Shown here piece after piece: positions 1 through 8,555 of a stretch of 64,000 nucleotides of DNA. The notes beneath the pieces are model-generated. The model searched no databases. It was not told where the DNA came from and worked only from the letters and a program-made list of their open reading frames with translations. A program made the translations under genes and the position numbers. Location: the NCBI RefSeq assembly GCF_001855385.1, contig NZ_MKIE01000006.1:1-64000 (forward strand), in the 5' to 3' direction. Within the stretch, counting starts at the first letter, position 1. The number at the start of each line of letters is the position of its first letter. Source of the DNA: Andreesenia angusta (lineage in GTDB: Bacteria > Bacillota > Clostridia > Tissierellales > Gottschalkiaceae).

Positions 1-57
1 ATAATCTTCACATACTTTAATTTTAATCTCTTTGCTATATTTAGGTGTTCTGCTCAT
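1..57 (-). CDS. IS3-family transposase OrfA, N-terminal fragment
   Basis: Only the first 19 codons are visible: MSRTPKYSKEIKIKVCEDY. This is the typical opening of the helix-turn-helix OrfA of IS3/IS150-type elements, in which a small basic DNA-binding protein is joined to OrfB by programmed frameshifting. The ATG at 55-57 has a GGAGGT ribosome binding site 8 bases away. The reading frame is open to the window edge. Assignment rests on the short N-terminal match plus the terminal inverted repeat just upstream. Confidence 0.7.
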   Translation of the reverse strand, partial: MSRTPKYSKEIKIKVCEDY

Positions 58-122
58 AAAAAAATACCTCCAAGTAGATTATCTAATTTTAATTAATTAG
101 ACTGTCCACTTTGGAGGTATCA
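1..122 (-). mobile_element. Left end of an IS3-family insertion sequence (cut by window edge)
   Basis: Read on the minus strand, the element begins with TGATACCTCCAAAGTGGACA at position 122, a TG-starting terminal sequence of the IS3/IS150 kind. A ribosome binding site (GGAGGT, 66-71) and the start of a transposase-like reading frame follow. The rest lies outside the window. The inferred end falls about 10 bp beyond the pdxT stop codon, so the element inserted right behind that gene and in the same orientation. The exact boundary is inferred, because TATCA occurs twice in a row at 118-127 and the other end is not visible. Confidence 0.7.
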
Positions 123-132
123 TATCAAATCC

Positions 133-720
133 CTAAGCAGGTTCTTTGCACATATTGAGGAAATACTCTAGAAAAGAAGTGTCCGGCGTAAGCTCCGGGT
201 GGAAAGACACGGCCAGCATATTGTCCTGCTTTGCTGCCACGATATTTCCGTCCGCGCTGCATACAACTTCCACGTCTTTGCCGACTTCCACTATATAAGG
301 CGCCCTTATAAACACAAGCGGAATAGGCTTCTCAGAAACAGCAGGCACAATCTGCTCTACACCGAAGCTTCCTAGTTGCCTTCCGTATCCGTTTCTGACT
401 ACAGATATATCCATAACATCAAGGTGACGTCTGTCGTCGTTTTCAATCGACTTAGCAAGGAGTATCATTCCGGCGCAAGTTCCCCAAACAGGAAGCCCAC
501 CGCTTATCTTCTCGCGAAGAGGTTCCATAAGTTCGAACTGGTTAAGTAGCTTACCTATGGCTGTGCTTTCACCGCCAGGGAGGATTATTCCGTCCAGATT
601 CTCTAAATGCTTAGCCTTTCGGACCTCAGTCACGCTGGCGTTCAGGGACTCCAGCGACGCTCTGTGCTCTCTAAAAGCCCCCTGAAGTGCAAGCACCCCT
701 ATATTTAGACCGCTGTACAA
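133..720 (-). CDS. pdxT: Pyridoxal 5'-phosphate synthase glutaminase subunit PdxT
   Basis: PdxT hydrolyses glutamine and channels ammonia to PdxS for vitamin B6 (PLP) synthesis in the DXP-independent pathway of the cytoplasm. The 195 residues match the family length. Class I amidotransferase motifs are visible: GVLALQG near the N terminus, the LPGGESTAIGKL oxyanion region (residues 47-58), the nucleophile Cys82 in WGTCAG, and His174/Glu176 in SFHPEL. It starts 1 bp after the pdxS stop, so the two genes form one operon and are probably translationally coupled. An insertion sequence lies just after its stop, and no own terminator remains visible. Confidence 0.97.
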   Translation of the reverse strand: MYSGLNIGVLALQGAFREHRASLESLNASVTEVRKAKHLENLDGIILPGGESTAIGKLLNQFELMEPLREKISGGLPVWGTCAGMILLAKSIENDDRRHLDVMDISVVRNGYGRQLGSFGVEQIVPAVSEKPIPLVFIRAPYIVEVGKDVEVVCSADGNIVAAKQDNMLAVSFHPELTPDTSFLEYFLNMCKEPA

Positions 721-721
721 A

Positions 722-1612
722 CTACCAACCTCTGTTGGCCATTCTGTCCTTCTCGGCCATAGTAGATACGTTTATTCCGACCATAGCTTCTCCAAGGTCT
801 TCAGATATCTCAGCAAGCACTGAAGGATCGTTGAAGTTTGTAACGGCCTTTACGATAGCGTTCGCTCTCTTGGCTGGATCTCCAGACTTGAATATTCCAG
901 ATCCTACGAATACTCCATCGCATCCAAGCTGCATCATCATAGCCGCATCGGCAGGAGTAGCAACTCCACCAGCAGCGAAGTTTACAACAGGAAGTGATCT
1001 GTTTTCGTGAACATACTGAACAAGGTCGTGTGGAGCAGAAAGCTCTTTCGCGTAGTTCATAAGCTCTTCCTTGCCCATGGCAGAAAGCTTGTTTATCTCA
1101 GAGTTCATAGCTCTCATATGCTTTACAGCCTCTACAACGTCTCCAGTTCCAGGCTCTCCCTTAGTTCTGATCATAGTAGCGCCCTCAGCGATTCTTCTAA
1201 GCGCCTCACCAAGATTTTTCGCCCCGCACACGAAAGGCACAGAGAAAGTCTTCTTGTCTATATGAAGCTTGTCGTCAGCAGGAGTAAGCACTTCACTCTC
1301 GTCCACGTAGTCTACTTCAAGCGCCTCGAGTATTTGAGCCTCTACGAAATGTCCTATTCTAACTTTGGCCATAACAGGTATCGATACAGCTTCCTGAATC
1401 TCCTTTATAAGCTTAGGGTCAGACATTCTAGCTATTCCGCCTTCTGCTCTTATGTCGGCAGGAACTCTCTCAAGCGCCATAACTGCGCAAGCACCGGCAG
1501 CTTCAGCTATTTTTGCCTGCTCTGCGTTTGTAACGTCCATTATAACCCCGCCCTTTAGCATCTGCGCCAGGTTCTTGTTTAAATTGTATCTTTCTAGTAT
1601 TGAATTGCTCAT
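722..1612 (-). CDS. pdxS: Pyridoxal 5'-phosphate synthase, synthase subunit PdxS
   Basis: PdxS condenses ribose 5-phosphate, glyceraldehyde 3-phosphate and PdxT-derived ammonia into PLP. It is a TIM barrel that forms a dodecamer decorated by PdxT. Seen here: Asp26 in VIMDV, the Schiff-base Lys83 in MAKVRIGH and the second Lys151 in [10 protein letters not shown], all family hallmarks. An upstream ATG at 1639 would add nine residues, but the ribosome binding site AAGGGGG (1622-1628) fits the ATG at 1610-1612, giving the usual [13 protein letters not shown] start and 296 residues. It is first gene of the pdxST operon and divergent from the hepT-like gene. Confidence 0.97.
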   Translation of the reverse strand: MSNSILERYNLNKNLAQMLKGGVIMDVTNAEQAKIAEAAGACAVMALERVPADIRAEGGIARMSDPKLIKEIQEAVSIPVMAKVRIGHFVEAQILEALEVDYVDESEVLTPADDKLHIDKKTFSVPFVCGAKNLGEALRRIAEGATMIRTKGEPGTGDVVEAVKHMRAMNSEINKLSAMGKEELMNYAKELSAPHDLVQYVHENRSLPVVNFAAGGVATPADAAMMMQLGCDGVFVGSGIFKSGDPAKRANAIVKAVTNFNDPSVLAEISEDLGEAMVGINVSTMAEKDRMANRGW

Positions 1613-1705
1613 ATTATAAATCCCCCTTAAAATACCCATACAATATTATGTACAAGCTCTATATTTATGATTACAATTATATATTGTACTCATGCAAAAA
1701 TCAAT

Positions 1706-1733
1706 AGATTTTTCAAAATAAAAACTGGGTAAA
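1706..1733 (+). promoter_or_regulatory. Candidate sigma-B-type promoter before the hepT-like gene
   Basis: AGATT (1706-1710), a 16-bp spacer and GGGTAAA (1727-1733) resemble the alternative sigma-B promoter form I recall for Clostridioides difficile. It lies about 30 bp upstream of the hepT-like reading frame. It is a pattern match only and the region is AT-rich, so chance is a real possibility. Three better matches occur elsewhere in the window. Confidence 0.25.
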
Positions 1734-1764
1734 AGATACACTGATATATGCCGATAAAATCAAT

Positions 1765-2211
1765 ATGGTGTATTGTATAGAAAGGGTGGTGAGACTTATA
1801 GATAGAGGTATGATTTTCAACAAGGTGGGAACGATAGAACGGTGTTTAGAAAGAGCAAGAGATGTGTATGACGGGAATCCGGACAATCTGAAAGACAATA
1901 CAAAGCAGGACTCGATAATCATGAATATTCAGAGGGCTCTTGTAGCTGTACAGGATATATCCATGCATATAGTGGTTACGCAGAAGCTTGGAATCCCCCA
2001 AAACAGCAGAGACGCTATAGAAGCGCTCGAAGAAGTGGGGATAATAGACGGCGACATGCTGAAAAAGCTAAAGGCCATGATAGGATTTAGGAATATAGCG
2101 GTCCATAGCTACCAGAAGCTGAACATGGAAATACTCAGAGGCGTTATAGAGAATAATCTATGTGACTTTGAGGAGTTTACAGATAGAATAATGAAATACA
2201 TAAGGAGGTAG
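1765..2211 (+). CDS. HepT-like HEPN-domain protein (DUF86), orphan
   Basis: HepT proteins are all-alpha HEPN ribonucleases of the HepT-MntA toxin-antitoxin family. Here the active-site signature R-X4-H-X-Y is intact: Arg109, Asn110, His114, Tyr116 in FRNIAVHSY; in characterised pairs the Tyr is the residue AMPylated by the MntA nucleotidyltransferase. No MntA-like gene flanks it: upstream is divergent pdxS, downstream a surface protein. The start is uncertain. The ATG at 1765 has no clear ribosome binding site, while GTG at 1786/1789 or ATG at 1810 would match the usual N terminus better (from about IFNKVGTIERCLER). The stop overlaps the AAGGAGG ribosome binding site of the next gene, only 4 bp away, so it is probably cotranscribed with the IPT/TIG protein. 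Confidence 0.85.
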   Translation: MVYCIERVVRLIDRGMIFNKVGTIERCLERARDVYDGNPDNLKDNTKQDSIIMNIQRALVAVQDISMHIVVTQKLGIPQNSRDAIEALEEVGIIDGDMLKKLKAMIGFRNIAVHSYQKLNMEILRGVIENNLCDFEEFTDRIMKYIRR

Positions 2212-2215
2212 AAAA

Positions 2216-5200
2216 ATGATAAAGAAAAAACTGCTGTCGCTGTTGCTGGTGTTTGCAATGGTGATGGGTATGTTGCCGTTTGGGGAGATAAGCGCTTATG
2301 CGGCGAATGATCCCTATGTGAATAATATTACCGTGAAGAGAACAGTAGAGAGAAATGTGGATGATAAAGATAAAGTTACGGAAGAAAAAATTCAAGTCGT
2401 AGAGCTTAGTGGAGGGAACTTAGATAAGCTCAAAGAAGCTAAAAATGTCAAGGTAATCCTCCATAAAGGTAAGGATAGAAAAAGTGGTCAGCTTGGGATT
2501 GTAAATCCCCCAGAAGTAGATGAAACTGGGACGAATATGACGCTAAAATTAGGATCTGGACAAGTAATCGAGCCTGGAGAAGAATTTTATCCTGAGATAA
2601 CTTATGAGATAGATGGAGATAAAAAAACTAGCTGGGACGAAGACGATCCAAAAAAATTGATAGTCGGAAGTATAATAGACTATATATCTATTGCGAATAC
2701 TGGGGTTCAAGTTGAGAAAGGAGGGGAATTGAAATTTGAATTTCTTTTAAATACAAAAAAAGTTGCTGCTGAGAGTTTAAAAGTTTATCTGAAAAAAGAA
2801 AATAATTTAGATCCAATTTTTATAGGTGAGATATTTGCATCCTCGAGTAATAATAAAATAGAATTGACTGTAAATGCAGAACCGTCAGAGTATGAACTGA
2901 TAGTGTCTAATGATCTATACAAAGATGCAACATCTCATTCAAGCTACAAATTTATAACTGTAAATCCAGGGCCAGATGATATAAAAATTCACAGGATTGC
3001 TCCAAGACTGGGCTCTGATAAAACAGATGTAATAGTTGCTGGAGAAAATTTGTACAATGGAATGAAAGTTGCATTTGGAGATAAAGAAGCAACGTATAAA
3101 AAAGGCGAGAAAGTAACTATCCAAGGGAAAGAGTATGAAAGTATAATAGTAAGCCCTCCTGAAATAGCGGACAATGAAGATAAAAAAGTCCCTATAAAAG
3201 TTGCAGGCAAACATGTAACTGTGGAAGGAGAAAGTGACAAAGCGTATTTTTTCTATGCAGATAGAAGAGAAATAGTAATAGATGAAAATCTTTCTGACAA
3301 AGAAGGTAGAGAAAATACTATAGTTAATCTAGCCATACAAGGGAAACATTTTCAGGACATACTGAATAATAAAAGTGAAGAGACTTCCATAGCTAGGACT
3401 AACGACAAAAGTAGGCTTACTTTTACAAGAGAGGTGGAACCAAGCAATACGCCAAGCCACTGGGTAGCAACAGCCAACAAAAGAGAGCGAACACTCAGAG
3501 TGAGAGTAGGATCAAATAGTTATGGAACGTTTGAAATATTTAATGCTGATGGAGATCCTATGGATGGGGCTATATCTGAAAATGGGACTAATGCTCAAAC
3601 TATATTAAACAGTTTGATAACTAATACTCCAGAAGTACAGAAGCTAAATATAAAGGTAAGATTACCTTATAGAGATGAAGAACCTAGTCCAAAGCTATAC
3701 TTAGAAGTCGTAGATAAGTACTATAATGGGAGCGATCTTGTATTGGAGGATACTTCAGAGGCAAGTATGGACTTTACGATAACAAGTTTTCAAGAGCCTG
3801 AGATATCAGAAGTAAGCGTATTAGAAGGACCAATAGCATCATCGGGAGCTGAAAGTGAAAAAAGAGTAATAGCTGAAATAAGTGGAAACTACTTTTTGGT
3901 GAATAATGTTGGGGAAAGTAAGCCTATAGAGCTTCCAAAAGTATTTCTAGTTCCAAAAGGAGAATACAAAAAAGATGACATAATAGGACTTGCAAGCCAA
4001 CTATATGGTCTAGAAAGGTCTTATGCAGACGATAATGAGGATTACGAAAACATAGAAAGCTATGTACAGGCAAAAGGGAAAGAAGAACTAAAAGCACTAC
4101 TTAAATATAGAGGAGATATAAAGGAAGAGACTGTATACAATGGGATTTCAAAAATAGAAGACGTTCCACCTAATAGTAGCAAAGATGGCGATAGGATAGT
4201 TGTGGCTTTTCCGAGTTCAGAGAAAACGGGAGAGCGAGATATATTTGTTGTAAATCCTGACTTAGGTGCAACTAAGAGTGATAAGACTTTTATATTTAAA
4301 GAAAAGATAGAGAATAGTAGATGGCCGGAAATAGAGTCAATAACTCCAGAAAGAATAAATTTCAAGGGAGGCACTGAAGTAACTATAGTAGGTAAGAAAA
4401 TACCTCTAGAAAAATCAGAGTTAATACTGACTGTGGACGGACATAGGGTAAAAGATGCGGATATAACTTACTTAGCTAACTCGGAAAATATTGAATTTCA
4501 GACTTTGAAATTTAAGGCACCTGGTGGCTCTATAGGATCTAAAGTTGTTCAGATAATAAGAAAAAGTCCATCAGGAGATAAGTGTGGCCTGACATCCTAC
4601 AACTACCAATTAGATGGAGTGTCGGTAGCGGATGAAACTTTTGAGTATATAGATGATGATTCAAAACCAGACCTTGTAGGAGGAATATTCCCGGAAGAAG
4701 GTGGTCCGGGGACACCTGTATATATACATGGAGAGGGTTTTAAGCAAGGGTCTAAGGTAATAATTCAGGGAAGCCGAAAAGGTGAGACGATAGAAATTAC
4801 ACCTGGGTCAGACGATATATGGCAAAATGGAAAGATAATCTATTTTGAAATACCGAGTTTAGTTGAGCAAAACAATCAACTAAAAGATAAATTCACTGGA
4901 GATGAGGCTTATATGAAAACAGGGCCTAAAAGTATTTCGGTTAAAAGTGAAGGTGGCGCTGTTTCAGATAAGACATACAAGTTCGAATATAGAAATCCTC
5001 CAGGAGTAGAAACGGTAAAAATAAAAGAAGTGAATCCTAGTTACACTATAAAAGGGACCGATATAAATGTTACGCTGACCGGTGAAAACTTCAAGTCGGG
5101 AATAATAGTTCTATTCGGCGGAAGAAAAGCTGAAGTGGTGAGCATAAGTGGGGATGGAAAAAAGCTAGTGGTAAAAGCTCCTCCGTATGTGACAGCAGAG

Positions 5201-8116
5201 AAAGTAGATGTTGTGGTTTATAACAAAGATACTGGATGGGACAAGCTAGAAGATGGCTTTGAATATCTGGAGTCGGGAGAGACCAAACCGGAAATAACTG
5301 AAATCAAAAATACTGCGACAGGAGATGCTACAGGGGTTTTGAGCGGTGGTGAGACTGTTAGCATAAAGATAGGGCCATTCGTAAAAACAGATAAGCTTCC
5401 ACAAGTGTATTTCGGGGGAAGTTTAGCCCCATATCCAGAAGAAACAGAGGCTATAAAGACGGAGTGGGAGAAAAATAAAAATGATGAATATTACACGGCT
5501 ATTCTCTACGTCAAGACTCCTGCTGCAAAAGAAGCTGGATCAGTAGATGTAATAGTAACGAATCCAAGAGATGCCGCCGGGATAGCTGTAAAAGAAAAAG
5601 GCTTCACATATAAATCCTCCGAACCCAATATAACCAAGGTATACGAAAGTGTGATCCCTAAAAACGGGGGCAGGGAGATATATATAGAGGGAACCGGGTT
5701 CATGAAAGCTAAGAGCTCTGATTATAAATCTGCCAACCCTTCAAAAGGTGAAAAAGTCGAGATGGAGATAGAGGTGCAGTTCGGAGCGGAGAGCAAGTCT
5801 GAGGACATATTTGGAAGCGGCGTTACGACCCTTCAAATGGATAACTTCAAAGTGGATTACTATCCAAGTGGAAAAGATGGAGGGGACAAAAACATAGAAG
5901 TCATAAAAACTGGCGAAGGCTTCGGGGCAGGAGCATCTACCAGTGGAAATGTATCAGCCAGCATAACCCCGGGTGAGCCATTGTATGTATCTCTTAGGAC
6001 TTCCGGAACAGCAGACATCTCCGAGGGAATAAAAGTAGAGGTAGACGGAGACAAGCTTATAGCCACAAGACAGATGGCCATAAAAGCCGCTGTAAATACG
6101 GAAGGAACCCAAATAACTGTTAAGACTCCTCCTATGCTGAAGCTTGGCAAAGATATAAGCCTTACTGTCACAAATATAGATGGAGGAACTGCCAGCTGGA
6201 AAGGGCTTGAAGTCAAGAATCCGGCCAGCAAGCCCAAAATAGTGGATATAGACGAAGACAATAAAGGTGCAGTTAAAGAGGGACAGGAGATTATAGCTTA
6301 CCGTGTGACTTCTGGAGTGAACGGAGGGAAACCTTTCAGCATAAAGGTGACGGACTTCGCAGATGGAGCTGTAGTAAGCATTGGAGGCCAGAAGTACGAG
6401 CAGGGAAAAGGGTACGAGATTGCAAGCCGTGAGGGAGGAAGCACGGTCTGGCTTAAAATAACTCCTGTGGCTGCAAAGCCCGAGGACATAGGAAAGCAGC
6501 TTCCCATAATGGTAACCAATCCTGACGGAGGGTCAGCCAACTCCAAGGCAGATATAACTGTTGGGAATCCAAAAAAACCGGCCTATTTCTTTTACCAGGA
6601 GTCGGATAGCAATCCTGTGATAACCTCAATAGAGCCGAACGAGGGTTCTACCATAGGCGGAGAGAAAGTAACTATAACTGGAAGTGGATTCAAATATCCA
6701 GATGTGGAAGTCACGTTTGGAGGTGTGAAGGCCGAGCTTGATCCAGATCCAGGACCGGGAAAAGAGCAGAGCAGCACAACGCTTCATGTACTGGCTCCTC
6801 CAGCGGACAGCCCTGGCGAGGTGGATGTATATGTAGAGAATACAAAGGAATACGGAATGAGTAATTCCGTAAAATACACCTACAAGGCTTCACCGGTAAT
6901 CATAAAGATAGTGCCTAATGTAGTGCGATCTATCGGTGGAGAAAAGGTAGAGATAATCGGTAAAGGGTTTGAAGAAGGAGCGACAGTCAAGATAGGCGAA
7001 GAAGAGCTTCCGGCCGAGTCTGTCAAGTTCGTAGACCAGTTCAAGATAGAGATACTGACACCTAAAGTAGAGCTTCCGAACGGGGTTGACGAGCTCAAAA
7101 AGGACGTGACAGTTACAAACCCTAACGGCGAAAGCGATACAGAAAAAGACGGAATCACGTTTATAAGACCGTTTCCTATGAAACCCACGGGATTTAAAGC
7201 CACAGCTAAGCCAGGAAGAACTATACTGCTTGAGTGGGATGAAAGGATTCTAGATGACGATGAGAGTAAAATAAGGCCTAGGTACAGAATAGAGATAAGC
7301 GACTCTAAAAACGGTCCCTTCAAGCATCTAGGGGAAGTAGAGGACAGTATTTCCTCTTACTTGGTTAGAGACCTGGAGCCGAACAAGAAGTACTATTTCA
7401 GGCTATGGGCGCTTAACCAGTACGGCCAGTCTCAAGGATTTGCAGAGGCCAATACGACAACTCTTAAGCCGGAAGACGACAGTCAGGATGGGGAGTTTGA
7501 AGACGATACAGAGACCGAGTCTCAGGTGCTGGAGTCGGGCGGAAATATAACAGTGAACTACTCTAAAAAATACACTACAGAAGACTATGCACACGACTTC
7601 ATAGCTGTAAAATATACAAACTACAGGACTATAACACTCAACATTCCTGCAGCTGTTGTAAACAAAAGTGGAAACGGAATACTGAGCCTTAAGCACAGAG
7701 ACTTCGAGATAAAGTCGGCGCTGAGCACGCTGAAGAGCGGCGAAAGGGAGTACAAAGACGGCGAGATACTTCAAGTAAAGATAACAAAGCTGTTTGGAGG
7801 AGAGCAGTCTACAGCTCTGAAATACGCTCCATCCGGATATACAGCTCAAAACCAAGGTGTGAAGATAGAGTACACTGTGGGAAGCGGAGCAAACAACACA
7901 GCGCTGGAGAATGTAAAGGGAATGATATTTGCAGTCTATGTGGACAAACCATTGCTTTCAGACATTGGGCACTATAGTTACAAGCCAGGAGAGATGGCGG
8001 CTGTGCGAGAGAAGAGCGTATACAGCAGAGTCTACAGCGATGTACACAAGAAAGAAGTCTACAAGCTGGACAGCAACGTAAAGAGAAGCGGATACTATAT
8101 GGCATTTGGAAAATAG
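2216..8116 (+). CDS. Giant secreted IPT/TIG-repeat surface protein with a fibronectin III domain
   Basis: The 1966-residue protein opens with a clear Sec signal peptide (Lys-rich start, hydrophobic core, cleavage near AYA-AND at about residue 30). The body holds repeated IPT/TIG immunoglobulin-like modules, recognised by I..I.P..G...GG..V.I.G.GF starts near residues 256, 702, 818, 934, 1024, 1137, 1465 and 1559. A fibronectin type III domain follows at about 1655-1755 (LLEWDE, NKKYYFRLWALN), then a C-terminal domain (about 1780-1966) that I do not recognise. No SLH repeat, LPXTG motif or membrane anchor is visible, so how it is held at the cell is unclear. A structural or adhesive surface role is likely. 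The first half looks more AT-rich than the second, suggesting a mosaic history. Confidence 0.85.
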   Translation: MIKKKLLSLLLVFAMVMGMLPFGEISAYAANDPYVNNITVKRTVERNVDDKDKVTEEKIQVVELSGGNLDKLKEAKNVKVILHKGKDRKSGQLGIVNPPEVDETGTNMTLKLGSGQVIEPGEEFYPEITYEIDGDKKTSWDEDDPKKLIVGSIIDYISIANTGVQVEKGGELKFEFLLNTKKVAAESLKVYLKKENNLDPIFIGEIFASSSNNKIELTVNAEPSEYELIVSNDLYKDATSHSSYKFITVNPGPDDIKIHRIAPRLGSDKTDVIVAGENLYNGMKVAFGDKEATYKKGEKVTIQGKEYESIIVSPPEIADNEDKKVPIKVAGKHVTVEGESDKAYFFYADRREIVIDENLSDKEGRENTIVNLAIQGKHFQDILNNKSEETSIARTNDKSRLTFTREVEPSNTPSHWVATANKRERTLRVRVGSNSYGTFEIFNADGDPMDGAISENGTNAQTILNSLITNTPEVQKLNIKVRLPYRDEEPSPKLYLEVVDKYYNGSDLVLEDTSEASMDFTITSFQEPEISEVSVLEGPIASSGAESEKRVIAEISGNYFLVNNVGESKPIELPKVFLVPKGEYKKDDIIGLASQLYGLERSYADDNEDYENIESYVQAKGKEELKALLKYRGDIKEETVYNGISKIEDVPPNSSKDGDRIVVAFPSSEKTGERDIFVVNPDLGATKSDKTFIFKEKIENSRWPEIESITPERINFKGGTEVTIVGKKIPLEKSELILTVDGHRVKDADITYLANSENIEFQTLKFKAPGGSIGSKVVQIIRKSPSGDKCGLTSYNYQLDGVSVADETFEYIDDDSKPDLVGGIFPEEGGPGTPVYIHGEGFKQGSKVIIQGSRKGETIEITPGSDDIWQNGKIIYFEIPSLVEQNNQLKDKFTGDEAYMKTGPKSISVKSEGGAVSDKTYKFEYRNPPGVETVKIKEVNPSYTIKGTDINVTLTGENFKSGIIVLFGGRKAEVVSISGDGKKLVVKAPPYVTAEKVDVVVYNKDTGWDKLEDGFEYLESGETKPEITEIKNTATGDATGVLSGGETVSIKIGPFVKTDKLPQVYFGGSLAPYPEETEAIKTEWEKNKNDEYYTAILYVKTPAAKEAGSVDVIVTNPRDAAGIAVKEKGFTYKSSEPNITKVYESVIPKNGGREIYIEGTGFMKAKSSDYKSANPSKGEKVEMEIEVQFGAESKSEDIFGSGVTTLQMDNFKVDYYPSGKDGGDKNIEVIKTGEGFGAGASTSGNVSASITPGEPLYVSLRTSGTADISEGIKVEVDGDKLIATRQMAIKAAVNTEGTQITVKTPPMLKLGKDISLTVTNIDGGTASWKGLEVKNPASKPKIVDIDEDNKGAVKEGQEIIAYRVTSGVNGGKPFSIKVTDFADGAVVSIGGQKYEQGKGYEIASREGGSTVWLKITPVAAKPEDIGKQLPIMVTNPDGGSANSKADITVGNPKKPAYFFYQESDSNPVITSIEPNEGSTIGGEKVTITGSGFKYPDVEVTFGGVKAELDPDPGPGKEQSSTTLHVLAPPADSPGEVDVYVENTKEYGMSNSVKYTYKASPVIIKIVPNVVRSIGGEKVEIIGKGFEEGATVKIGEEELPAESVKFVDQFKIEILTPKVELPNGVDELKKDVTVTNPNGESDTEKDGITFIRPFPMKPTGFKATAKPGRTILLEWDERILDDDESKIRPRYRIEISDSKNGPFKHLGEVEDSISSYLVRDLEPNKKYYFRLWALNQYGQSQGFAEANTTTLKPEDDSQDGEFEDDTETESQVLESGGNITVNYSKKYTTEDYAHDFIAVKYTNYRTITLNIPAAVVNKSGNGILSLKHRDFEIKSALSTLKSGEREYKDGEILQVKITKLFGGEQSTALKYAPSGYTAQNQGVKIEYTVGSGANNTALENVKGMIFAVYVDKPLLSDIGHYSYKPGEMAAVREKSVYSRVYSDVHKKEVYKLDSNVKRSGYYMAFGK

Positions 8117-8153
8117 CAGAGTTGTGATATTATATAGGAAAGGAGTGATCGCC

Positions 8154-8501
8154 GTGGAAAAAGAGATACTGAAGTTGCTAAAAGAAATGAAATCAGAAAT
8201 GAGCGAGATGAACAGAAGGTTTGAGGGTGTAGAGAAAAGGCTTGATGGCATAGACCAAAGGCTTGACGGCGTGGATCGAAGGCTTGACGGAATGGAGTCT
8301 ACGCTGAAAGAGCATGGACAGATGCTGAACGCCATTGAAGAGAGAACAAAAGTGGATTCGGTCAGAATAGAAAATCTAGAGTACAACATGGCCACTGTTT
8401 CGGGCGATATAAAAGGCATTAAGAAGAGCGTGTCTAACATAAGCATAATAACTGCCCAAAACTGGAGCGATATAGAAGAGATAAAGAAAAAAATAGGATA
8501 A
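8154..8501 (+). CDS. Small coiled-coil protein with RLDG heptads
   Basis: A cytoplasmic-looking 115-residue protein, rich in Lys, Glu and Met, with no signal peptide or membrane segment. Its middle holds four 7-residue units of the form R-(L/F)-(D/E)-G-(I/V)-(D/E)-x, encoded by 21-bp repeats, so it should form a parallel coiled coil. The frame is open from an ATG at 8106 inside the preceding gene, but the ribosome binding site AAAGGAG (8139-8145) fits the GTG at 8154, giving the start VEKEILKLLKEMKSEM. Such small proteins are common and functionally undefined in clostridia and bacilli. It sits between two cell-surface protein genes and may be an oligomeric scaffold, but nothing in the sequence proves a role. 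Confidence 0.75.
   Translation: MEKEILKLLKEMKSEMSEMNRRFEGVEKRLDGIDQRLDGVDRRLDGMESTLKEHGQMLNAIEERTKVDSVRIENLEYNMATVSGDIKGIKKSVSNISIITAQNWSDIEEIKKKIG
8217..8300 (+). repeat. Four 21-bp coding repeats (coiled-coil heptads)
   Basis: Four consecutive 21-bp units start at 8217, 8238, 8259 and 8280. The last three share AGGCTTGA(T/C)GG, the first is diverged. Each codes for one heptad of the coiled coil. The in-frame period means copy number can change without a frameshift. Confidence 0.85.
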
Positions 8502-8504
8502 ACC

Positions 8505-8528
8505 GGGGCGGGGAGAAATCTCCGCCCT
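8505..8528 (+). terminator. Hairpin after the coiled-coil gene, weak terminator or attenuator
   Basis: GGGCGG-GG-AGA pairs with TCTCCGCCC around an AA loop, giving five plus four base pairs with a 2-nt bulge. The stretch after it (TATAAAATTTG) lacks a proper T run. It lies between the coiled-coil gene and the next SLH gene, so it may dampen rather than end transcription. Confidence 0.45.
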
Positions 8529-8555
8529 ATAAAATTTGAAAGAAGGTGTATTCAA

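Noticed and set aside
8217..8300. Short direct repeats as a possible CRISPR array
   Set aside because: The 21-bp units are adjacent without spacers and encode in-frame heptads of a coiled coil.
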